From: Tipula vernalis
Taxonomy: Eukaryota; Arthropoda; Insecta; Diptera; Tipulidae
Direction of reading: 5' to 3'
DNA length: 64,000 nucleotides
Assembly (NCBI GenBank): GCA_958295665.1
Contig: OY282560.1
Span: 189,382,561-189,446,560, forward strand
Shown here: positions 33,301 through 41,738 of the stretch, piece after piece
Layout: each line of letters starts with the position of its first letter
Numbering within the stretch: position 1 is the stretch's first letter
Made by a program: the position numbers and the translations under genes
Notes under the pieces: model-generated
Database searches by the model: none
The model's input: the letters and a program-made list of their open reading frames with translations, nothing else
Told to the model about the DNA's origin: nothing

Positions 33301-36300
33301 TAAATAATAAAAACAAGTTATTTTGTGTGACAAAATTTTAAATATTTTTTTTTTATTTTTTTGTGATACAAATTTGTTAAATAATGTAGTCAGGTTTGTT
33401 GTCGAGTTTCCAGTCTATATAATAACATTCTCATTAAGTGTACAGAGTAAATTTTCAACAACCATCGCGACACATAAGTACATTTTTTTTATTAAACCTA
33501 AACATTTATTTAAAGAAAAAATTCTTGATAATATATAATACTCGATTGAACCGTTCGAGGTGTTTATATCAACAATTTTATTCGCCTTCATAATATTAGC
33601 AACCTATAATTTATTTTTTTGAGATTTAATAAAATTGTTGAAATTATATAACACAGCACTAAAAAATAATAAAATATACAAATAAAAAAGGTTCAACTTC
33701 TTCTATAACACTAAATAAATCTAACTTAAAATTCATCACACAACTGTTTACAGCTTCCGCTTAATTTTTTTGTTGTTTATTTAATTTATATCTCTTCGAT
33801 TTTTTATTTATTTATACACAAAAAACAATGATTTACAATCAAAGACATTAAATCGAATGGCGCGGATATTTCAAATAAATTATGTTGCTGTCAATAAGCT
33901 AGATATATTGATTTATAATCAGGTCCGAATCAACGATAACAAAAGGAAAATAGACCTAAAATTAAGAATAAATATTTTTCCGATTTATGGTTTTGTTTAT
34001 TTGTAAAGAGGGCACACATTTTACTAAATGTACCACCTCAACAACATTCAAACCTCAAGATTCTAATTTCTTTGCTCCAATCAATTAAATGTCTGATGAT
34101 TAATTAAAAATAATAATACCCTAACAAAATAAAAAACAATTTTTTTCTCTTATAATTATTAACATAATCTTAAACTTATAAAATTCACACAAATTAATTT
34201 TTACAAAAAATAATAAAATTAAGTTAAAAAAATAGATATCTCATTAAACAATTTTTTTATTAATTTTAATAAAATCTAAACACTATTTGTAATATCCCGT
34301 ATTGTACATATTTTAGTTTAATTATATTTATTTATATTTCTTTAATTGTAAGTTCCAGTTTTACTTATTTTCTTTTTTTAAATGAGGTTCACCATTAATG
34401 CTTAAGTGTATATAATAAATATATTAAAGCAGCCAAATTTTATATTTAAAACTATTCAAATTTATAATAAATGTATTAATTAATAATTTATAATATAAGT
34501 AATTATAATTTTCTGACGATGGAGGGCTGATATATTTTTTAAATAAATTTCACTGTTTAATACTGAATTAAAAATTAATAAGAAATTGGTTATATTTTAT
34601 TTTTGATTGTGAAATTCTTCCAAGCATAATTTACAACTCCAAGAACCTTCTGGCGGAACTGTTAACGGTGGTGATAAGCAATACATGTGATATCCACGAT
34701 CACAATCATCACAGAACAATAATTGATCATCATTATCTGAAGTACCACAAATTGAACAGTATTTACATTCAATACATTGCCAACGATATCTTTTCACTGA
34801 AATAATCATATTTGGTGTAAATTGTAAGCAAGTCGGATGACCCGAGCGGCCGCAATTTGAACATGATACTAATTCTTCAGGAATTTTTGTTTTTTTATTC
34901 TCGTTTGCATCGCCTAAGCAAAAATCACAGTACGGCGATGGTGTTGGTTTACCAAATTCGTTTACCATTTTATGCATTCTATGGGGTCCACCGCCTTCTT
35001 CGTGTGAATGCATTGGCATTGTATCTTCCCTTTCGGTAGGTATTAGACCACCCACCATTTGCGCTTCGTCTAATACACTTGATGGTGATGCTGTACTGCT
35101 TTGAGGTATTTGAGGTCCTCCTAATGACATTCGATGCCATCCACCTCTGTTATTACTGCCAGTACCCCCACTACCGCCGCCAGAACCACGACCTGATGGA
35201 GTAGCTGCGTGTGGAGATTCCGGATTAAATAAATTTGCATTTTTACGACGTCCTCGAGGACCTGTTTTACTACCACGACGAACAGGTGTTTCGCTGTGAG
35301 TGCCCCGATTGCCGCCACGTGACGGTGCTTTTTTTTTCTTTTTTCGACTTCCATAATGATCGTCATAATCGTAATCTGAATCTGGTTCTGGATCATGGAA
35401 GGAATCCATCTCATGTATATCCATTTCATCATAATACCATTCTTTTGTCACTTCCTCCCTTATATTTTGACTATCCTTGCTATCTGTATCACCCGCACCA
35501 ATCGATGAACCATCCAAACCAATTGAATCACCATCATGATGTTCGCGCAGCATACCAAATGGTCGCGGATGAGGTTGATGACTTAAATACTGTCGCCGAG
35601 ATTTACGCCATCGCGCCGCTGGATACGTATATAATTGGCCATCACGAAAACCAGGCATACGCTGTTTTCGTTTCATAAACAAAGCAGAATGATTTTGAGC
35701 TACTCCAGTTTGGGGATCGAGAAATGGCATACGCAACCTCCTCTCGATACATAATCGTGTATTATAATTTTCACTATTCTCTATCACTTCACGATAAGCA
35801 GAATCGTTTAAGAAATTCTCAATTTTCTCTAAATTTGATATATTAACAATTTTTATTCCCGTCGTAGACGCGGACGCCATTATTATCGCTTTTTACTGTG
35901 ATTCTTTTACTCATTTTTCTTTAGAATCATACACTGAACTTGAAATTTTCTAATGTGGAACGTAAAATGACAGTCAATTTTTGTATTGCTTTTCTTTTTA
36001 ATTCATCGACAAGCTATTTTCCACCGAAAGATGGCATACTTCTCATATTAATTTTTGCAATCAACAAATAAAAAAAAGAGCAAAATACGTATAAATTTCC
36101 TTTTGTATTATAAATAAACCGATCATGTAATTATACATTTATTTGCCGATGATATGATAAAATAAAATTAAAATCCCTTAAAAAACTGAGACAATTGTAA
36201 CATATATTAACTTACATAAAACCGGCAAATTATATAACTATGAAATTTTATTATTTATTTTATGATAAATTCTATAAAATATTGACAAAATTAGGTTTTC

Positions 36301-36611
36301 AGAAATAAAATATAAAGAGGAATGCGTCGCATTTCAATTATCGTAAAAAACAAAATATTACAAATGACTGTCATGAAATCAATAAACGCATGTTTGTATT
36401 GGGAAAAATAAAAAATCAACACATATTTTTAAAGGGTAATAAAAAAATAATCCCGTTAGATTAGACCAATTACAACTACACTAATTAAAAAATATAAAAC
36501 AAGCATATTTACCCTTTGAACTGCTTTCTGTGTTGCAGTATCTGGCGATTGCGATTCTTTAAGTAATGAAATTATTTGCTGTAAGCCTTCCGGCTGTGGT
36601 TCCCAATTCAT
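24334..36611 (-). CDS. Tnpo: Transportin-1 (importin beta-2), nine exons, 895 residues
   Basis: Transportin carries cargo with PY-type nuclear localisation signals through nuclear pores and releases it on Ran-GTP. Exons on the minus strand are 36513-36611, 32902-33231, 32183-32822, 30879-31870, 30637-30808, 30481-30576, 26236-26311, 25131-25305 and 24334-24441. All phases close, giving 895 residues, the family's usual size. The N-terminus reads [24 protein letters not shown]-repeat blocks typical of the family are [57 protein letters not shown] and [20 protein letters not shown]; the end reads [12 protein letters not shown]. The acidic H8 loop (about residues 357-375) has eight consecutive Asp encoded by a GAT repeat, followed by [11 protein letters not shown]. 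One splice donor is GTGTGT (26235), fixed by phase. Intron 1 contains the DPF gene; intron 6 (26312-30480) contains a MITE and a LINE relic. Confidence 0.96.
24702..25064. mobile_element. 363-bp MITE in the last transportin intron
   Basis: Inverted ends, about 23 bases with few mismatches (TACCGCTATTACGGTTCTC on the left; the right end reversed begins TGCCCCTATTATGGTTCTC), are flanked by the trinucleotide TTA on both sides. A TTA duplication is the PIF/Harbinger-type signature. The interior is non-coding and has a further internal inverted repeat of 'ctcaca/gtgag' type. Confidence 0.75.
27126..27353. mobile_element. 228-bp MITE in transportin intron 6
   Basis: The ends pair as inverted repeats over about 25 bases (left start TACCCCTATTCCCTTGGTCG) and are flanked by TTA on both sides. 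A second internal pair (ctcttagtcgatcg and its inverse) gives the whole element strong hairpin potential. The CCCTATT core of the ends resembles that of the MITE at 24702-25064, so the two may belong to one superfamily. Confidence 0.75.
28140..29290 (+). pseudogene. RTE-like LINE reverse-transcriptase relic in transportin intron 6
   Basis: Pieces in several frames line up as one [14 protein letters not shown], an [17 protein letters not shown] palm remnant, then [42 protein letters not shown], a decayed YADD region, and [13 protein letters not shown] with [13 protein letters not shown]. These blocks fit the RTE/BovB style of LINE. Many frame breaks are present. It is antisense to transportin, so transcripts of the host intron carry the antisense of the LINE. 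Confidence 0.7.
29291..30480. other. Remainder of transportin intron 6
   Basis: No exon or RNA gene is supported. A short open stretch near 29540-29670 (minus or plus) has no recognisable family. The 5' splice site of the intron is at 30480/30479 on the minus strand. Confidence 0.4.
33232..34596. other. Transportin intron 1 sequence and 3' flank of the nested DPF gene
   Basis: AT-rich and without coding frames. It must hold the 3' untranslated region and polyadenylation signal of the DPF gene, which is transcribed leftwards. Many AATAAA-like words exist on the minus strand, so the actual site cannot be picked. Confidence 0.45.
34597..35880 (-). CDS. DPF: d4/DPF family double-PHD protein (BAF/PBAF chromatin-remodelling subunit type), intronless
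   Basis: DPF/BAF45 proteins read acylated histone H3 tails for SWI/SNF remodelers. One uninterrupted 427-codon frame begins [16 protein letters not shown]. Residues about 15-95 form the Requiem N-terminal domain ([20 protein letters not shown], then [15 protein letters not shown] and [19 protein letters not shown]). The middle is acidic ([12 protein letters not shown]), then basic and Gly-rich. The tandem PHD fingers start at CDFC (residue 318) and end near 421, with [14 protein letters not shown] and [16 protein letters not shown]. The C2H2 zinc finger that vertebrate DPF proteins carry between the two regions is absent. The gene lies entirely inside transportin intron 1 on the same strand and has no intron itself, which suggests a retrocopy or intron loss. 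Confidence 0.94.
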   Translation of the reverse strand: MASASTTGIKIVNISNLEKIENFLNDSAYREVIENSENYNTRLCIERRLRMPFLDPQTGVAQNHSALFMKRKQRMPGFRDGQLYTYPAARWRKSRRQYLSHQPHPRPFGMLREHHDGDSIGLDGSSIGAGDTDSKDSQNIREEVTKEWYYDEMDIHEMDSFHDPEPDSDYDYDDHYGSRKKKKKAPSRGGNRGTHSETPVRRGSKTGPRGRRKNANLFNPESPHAATPSGRGSGGGSGGTGSNNRGGWHRMSLGGPQIPQSSTASPSSVLDEAQMVGGLIPTEREDTMPMHSHEEGGGPHRMHKMVNEFGKPTPSPYCDFCLGDANENKKTKIPEELVSCSNCGRSGHPTCLQFTPNMIISVKRYRWQCIECKYCSICGTSDNDDQLLFCDDCDRGYHMYCLSPPLTVPPEGSWSCKLCLEEFHNQK

Positions 36612-37649
36612 TGTAACTTCTTTAGATTTCCAATTTTATCAACGAATACAAAAAAAAAGGCACACAACTTAAAAACTTTTGTTAGTTCGCTCTTTGGATT
36701 TTTACTTTTCCTATCCTCTCTAAAGCCCAGTGTAATTTACTTAAAATTACACCACATTCACAATTCAGTAATTATAATGTTTTTTTTTTTCAATTTGTTT
36801 TTTTTTATTTTTTAATTATAAATTTTTCTTTTCTTGAATCGAATGCAATGAATGTCACACCACACTTGTCTTCATTTAAATAAAAAAAAAATCTCCGTCT
36901 CTTTTTCTCACCCTTTTAGCTTTTTTTTCTCTGTACTACTACTACACTTTTTTCGTGCGAGCTTGGATATTTTTCTTTCAAAATCGCCAATATTTTTTTT
37001 TTGCTTTCGTATTTTATTTTTTAAATTAAATAACTACATGAATTTATGTTTTAAATTTACACAAATGGATTGTATTGATTTTATATTTAGTTTTACAAAT
37101 ATTAGAAATATATTTAATTTTATTACTTTCTGTAATTTATATTTAAATTTTAAAATAGAAAAAAACTAGATCACTGCTTGTTTTTTATTTTTTATTTTAA
37201 TGTGAAATGACTAGCGATGTCTTCTTTTTCTTCACTAGGAAAAATGTACTTTTGTTGGTGGCAATACTAATTTTTCACGTTTGTTGTTTTTGACATGTGG
37301 AACGTGAGGGGAATATGGCAAATCGAATCAAAAATTTGGTGATTAAAATTTACACTGCAAAATGTATGTTAATTTTATTTATATAAAGGTTCGATCACAT
37401 CGAGCCATAGATTATACTATACAGATTTGAACAAAGTTTTTTCCCATATAATATCTTCTATTTCAAGCGTAGACAGTTGTAGAAGGACGGATATATATGG
37501 GTTCTTACGAATAATATATGGTTGCGCTTTCTTTTATGTATACAAACCATTTAGTTTTTATTGTTAAAAAGTGGTTGTGCGTAGTTTCGTAAAAATTAAA
37601 AATTATCAAATAAAACAAAACAATTAAAAAAAATATATAATTATTATTT
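36612..37649. other. 5' flank of transportin
   Basis: Non-coding. The transportin leader and promoter must lie here. The short frame at 36852-37169 is Phe/Lys-rich translation of T and A runs and is not a gene. Confidence 0.45.
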
Positions 37650-37807
37650 GGGCACGGATTGGTTTTAGTTGTCTCACTTGACAGGCGACGGTGGCAAATT
37701 TTGGAAAAGGAAGATTTAATCCAGCGATTTTTAGTTATTAATATTTCCACACTAAGAAATAAATGGCGCCACTTTGACTGAGACAGCTAAAACCAATGCT
37801 AGCCCCC
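37650..37807. mobile_element. 158-bp MITE-like inverted-repeat element
   Basis: Left 'attggttttagttgtctca' (37658 on) and right 'tgagacagctaaaaccaat' (37780 on) are inverted copies with one mismatch, and both ends start with GGGC outward of this core. The interior is non-coding. No target duplication was established. Confidence 0.55.
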
Positions 37808-38162
37808 AACAAATTACCTGGAATTTCTTTTTATCGATAAGTTTTATTGTGGTTTATATATAACGAAATTAAAATTGTTATGTAAATATTGTAATTCGTG
37901 ATAAAAAAGTGCACTTTTAATTTAAATTTATTATGTATATAATTATCAAACATTATCAAAAAAGCAAATGTTGTTGTGGTTCTTATGATTTGTTTACAAT
38001 TATTTTTACCAGGTGCCCGCTAAAAGTGTAATGTAATGCCGAATTTTTGGAAAAAAAATTTTAATAATAAAATTAATTTTATTAAAAATATTGAATTTAA
38101 AAATAATTATAAGTGTATTTGCATCTAAAATAAAAATGTTTTTTGAACTTTAATTGTTTTAT

Positions 38163-38290
38163 TTTAAGCAACCCACTTTATTCTAAGCCATTGAATAAAA
38201 TTCTAAATACGGCCCTAATATATTTTAGCCTTTCTCTTTTTCGCACAGAATTATCGATGCTTGACGTTTGCTTATACGTTGCTATAAAAT
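38163..38290 (+). repeat. Diverged duplicate of the EXOSC1 upstream region
   Basis: This block matches 39868-39970, just upstream of EXOSC1, in the order ttaagcaacccact, ttctaa/cta, cacagaatt, cttgacgttt. The downstream copy lies within 55-155 bases of the EXOSC1 start codon. The order and spacing suggest an old duplication of a promoter-containing segment. No EXOSC1 coding sequence follows this upstream copy. Confidence 0.5.
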
Positions 38291-38497
38291 AATTTTTTTT
38301 ATTAAATTTTTTATAAAACTTAATTACTACATAATATCACAATATGTATGCAATGAAATTAACAGAATTTTGGTTTTCGTTTAAGATTTTTTTTTTGTAA
38401 GAACATACTTATTTTAAGTTACCTCGCCAACATACTTATTTAAATAAGTATGTCTAAATAAATAAGTATAACTTTCGGAAAGGGCTAACTCTATGGG

Positions 38498-38800
38498 AAT
38501 TAAGTACTTTTCATACCAGGCGCCTCGCCTCGAAATATTTAGTTACCACAAATGCGAAGCGACCCTTTCATACCGGTGGCGTTTGCTTTGAATATTCGGT
38601 TGCTATTAAATATTTTATTTAGGTCTATTTTACACGTGAATTATAGCAGAACTGAGATATTCTAAATTTGTAACGTACATATGAGCTAGATTTTTTGGTA
38701 AGCATGAAATATTTGTGCAAAAAAATGTGATTTGTAGGTTATGATGAGAAAGCACTTCGCTTTGTACTATTCTAAGTACTTTTCATACCAGGCGCCTCGG
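38498..38800. repeat. Dispersed repeat, copy 1 (two sub-copies)
   Basis: The string cttttcataccaggcgcctcg occurs at about 38507 and again at about 38772, with 'ccctttcataccg' at about 38568. The body between (ttcggttgctat, ttttacacgtgaa, agatattct, gagctagat) recurs at 40905-41145. A 22-base perfect palindrome built on catacttattt lies just upstream at 38431-38452. Confidence 0.6.
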
Positions 38801-40022
38801 CTTTGAGCTTCGTAAATTGCGACGCAAGAAATTTTTGCAATCCGGTACTTAAAAATTGTTTTTATAATCCAAAATTGGAATTATTTACAATTATTATCAA
38901 TCGGGTAGGTAAAAATTGTGTTTCCAGTTCAAAATTGGAATTGTTTACAACAATTTCGAACGTCAAATTAGCAGCTACCTCAGTTGAAAAATTTTCCATT
39001 AGGTGAAATCTGTGATGCTCCAATCGTCAATAAACCGAAGTAAAGGCGTTGCCCCATGCACAAACGGCAAACCTGTATTTGAAACCGTCAAATCCATTTT
39101 TTGACAAAAAGAGAAACCTTACAACATAATAATTATTAGAAAAAATGTTTGAATTGATGATAACTATTACATTCATGGAAATTTTTAATACAATTAACAC
39201 AATTTCAATCAAAAAACCTAATGATATATTTTGCCGGCCGTCAAAATAAAATCCATCCGTGGAAATTTTGAATGGTATAATTTTTGTCGGTTAAAGAACG
39301 CATTTTGCTGTTTTACGAACCCATCATTTCTCACCAGTTTTTTTTGTCGGCTTTGATTTTGGTATCAGTGTCAAATAAATGGCGTTTTCCTTTATATGTT
39401 GTACTGTAGTAACAATAATAATAATTTAAAATAATGTGGTAAGAACATTATATTTGTATACAAAATTTTACTAAACTTTTGTTTATATAAATTGTTTGGG
39501 TGGTGACGCCATTTTGCAGTCCGACAATTCGTTTGAATTTGGCGATGTAAACCGATAATCCGACCGTATTGTCAGGTTTCTCATTTGAATGTGGCAAGCA
39601 CTTAAGACGGAAAATAACCAAAGTAAGACGGAATTATACCATCTACTCACGACATCGTGCGGAAAAACGATAGAATTGAAAAATGAATATTTTTCAATTA
39701 AATTTGTATTTTTCAATTAAATTTATAAAATTATTGAGTTTAATTATTAATTGATGTTACTTTGTATCGTTTCTGTATAAAAATCTCCCTATTTATCACA
39801 AAAGGGAAATTCGTTACCAGAAGTTTTTTCAAATTTGTGCTATGTGGCATTGCCTTAAAAAAATTAGTTTAAGCAACCCACTTCATTCCAATTAATTGAG
39901 AAAAAACTAAATACAGTCCTGACCTATTCTTTCCCACAGAATTTTTTCTCACTTGACGTTTACATATTCCGTTTTTTTTTATATCCGTCATTTATTTTGA
40001 TAAACAAAAAAGGCATTGCAAA
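38801..40022. other. Intergenic; upstream region of EXOSC1
   Basis: No gene supported. The segment 39868-39970 is the conserved block duplicated at 38163-38290 and probably includes the EXOSC1 promoter. Confidence 0.4.
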
Positions 40023-40692
40023 ATGGATAATTTGATTTGTGTGCCAGGACAGAGGCTGTGTCTTTCCGATGAAAGTACTATTACCGGACAAGGTACTTAT
40101 GAAAGACAAGGATATATTTATGCAATGTTGGCTGGTGTTGTTGGTGTAAGGCAAGAAGATAAATCTAAATATATAGAAGTCAAATCGTTTGGTAATCAAA
40201 CACTTGTGCCAATGCCAGGTGATATTGTAACTGCAAAAATTACTGTAATTAATCAGAGATTCGCTAAATGTGTTATTAACTGTATACGAGAGAATATTTT
40301 AAATAGAACTTATCGTGGAGTTTTAAGAAAGGAAGATGTTCGTGCTACCGATAAAGATCGCGTTGAAATGTACAAATGTTTTAGACCGGGCGACATTATT
40401 TTAGCTCGCGTGGTAAATATATTTCTCAAATAATTCCCTTGTAATATATTTATTTTGACCGAATAATTGTATTTCTTTTTTCCAGTTGCCACAAACTGAA
40501 CTCCATTGCTATCAATTGAGCACGGCTGAAAACGAACTAGGTGTTGTTGTTGCAATTTCACAACATTTTGACACAAATGCAGTACCAATGGTACCAATCA
40601 GTTGGACTGAAATGCAATGTCCACAAAGCTTGGTTAAAGAATCTAGAAAAGTAGCTAAAATTTTACCCGAATATGAAGTATCAATAAAATAA
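40023..40692 (+). CDS. EXOSC1: Exosome complex component CSL4, two exons, 198 residues
   Basis: Csl4 is one of the three S1/KH cap proteins of the RNA exosome, which degrades and trims RNA in nucleus and cytoplasm. Exons 40023-40412 and 40486-40692 join in phase 0 to give 198 residues, the normal length. The protein opens with the family's N-terminal domain (CVPGQRLC, then GTYERQGYIYAMLAG). The S1-type beta-barrel begins at about residue 65 (MPGDIVTAKITVINQRFAKC), including GVLRKEDVRATDKDRVEMY and FRPGDIILARV. The zinc-ribbon-like end is reduced, and the last part reads MVPISWTEMQCP. The start is the first ATG in frame and fits the family N-terminus. Confidence 0.96.
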
Positions 40693-40899
40693 TTAATTAC
40701 TTATATATACGTATTATTATTTATTAATTTAGCCTTATATTTTCTAACCTTTTAACATCGAGTAAGAAAAATATCAAATGGCTTCGGGTGTTATAAACGA
40801 GCATGGAACCTATTTAACGGTTTTTCTTCCCAGCACACGATTTGAAAGATGATTGTCAGCTATAAGGGCTCGACAAAAATGCCTTTTTGAGTTATCGGC

Positions 40900-41145
40900 A
40901 GTTTAAAGTGCTTTTCATACTAAAAACCTGGCTTCAGTTAATGTGAGGTTGGCACCCTTTCATACCGATGGCGCCGACTTTGAACATTCGGTTGCTATCA
41001 TTTTACACGTGAAATATAGTTCATTTCGGTTTATTTGACATGTGACTAATAGCAAGATATTCTGAACTTGTAATGTACTATGAGCTAGATTATTCATATA
41101 AAATAGTCTTGCTAAATATTTGTTACCAATCGCCTGCTGGGAAGT
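40900..41145. repeat. Dispersed repeat, copy 2
   Basis: This shares with 38498-38760 the words cttttcatac, accctttcatacc, gaacattcggttgctat, ttttacacgtga, caagatattctgaa and tatgagctagatt in the same order and orientation. The two copies flank EXOSC1. It is non-coding and of unknown class, probably a MITE or SINE remnant. Confidence 0.6.
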
Positions 41146-41317
41146 AAAACCGTTAAATAGGTACCACGCTTGTCTATCTATAAGCGAAACGTACATAGCT
41201 TCATACTGTTCAATTTAATGTCAAATAAAAAACGTCGCAGGCACAAAAATGTTTATGTAATTCGCTATCATAATTAAAATTGGCAATCATTCTATAAAAC
41301 TGTTTTCTATAATTGTT

Positions 41318-41679
41318 ATGGGAGGTATTGATTCGAGTAAATGGAAACCTCGTCAATTGCGTGGTACACCGGCTTATACCCATCGTACTAAAGTATCATT
41401 GACAATTCTAGCGATTGGAGTAGCTGTTGGTGTCATATTTAAGTATTTTTGTTATAAGATTAAAATATTTACGGAAATTGAATCGAAATTTAAATACTTT
41501 ACAGTTACTTACCTTTCGTGCAAAATTCTAAACAACATCTTGACAAGATATTCTTCACAAGGACTGAAGACGAGGAAGAGAGGAAGTATATTATGTCCAG
41601 ATCGTTTGTCAAACAAAGAACTGCCCGGGAAATTGGTGAAATCAAAGAAAGTGAAAAACAAATGTTTTCAGAACGTTAA
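41318..41679 (+). CDS. Small single-pass membrane protein, 99 residues, two exons
   Basis: Exon 41318-41442 and exon 41505-41679 join through a 62-base intron (GTATTT...TTTACAG). Without the splice the first frame runs on into poor-quality sequence; with it the tail becomes well-formed. The protein starts MGGIDSSKWKPRQLRGTPAY and has one hydrophobic helix (residues 26-45, TILAIGVAVGVIFNYLPF) and a charged tail with RTEDEEERKYIMSRSFVKQR and ESEKQMFSER. Layout and size recall small mitochondrial inner-membrane proteins such as respiratory-chain subunits or assembly factors, but I cannot name a family. It ends 59 bases before the SLX4 start, so it is a tight same-strand neighbour. Confidence 0.75.
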
Positions 41680-41738
41680 AATTTATAAAATATTTTCAAT
41701 TATAATCGCAATAAATTTAAATTAACAAAATAGTAAAA

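Noticed and set aside
35235..35678. 147-codon plus-strand frame over the DPF gene
   Set aside because: Shadow of the DPF coding sequence; His/Asp-rich composition results from the antisense.
36852..37169. 105-codon open frame upstream of transportin
   Set aside because: Phe/Lys/Asn-rich translation of T and A runs with no domain and no homologue I recognise.
37000..37200. tRNA, rRNA or snRNA genes anywhere in the window
   Set aside because: No cloverleaf-compatible A/B box pair or conserved rRNA/snRNA block was found, apart from the weak SINE-like hit at 10235-10335.
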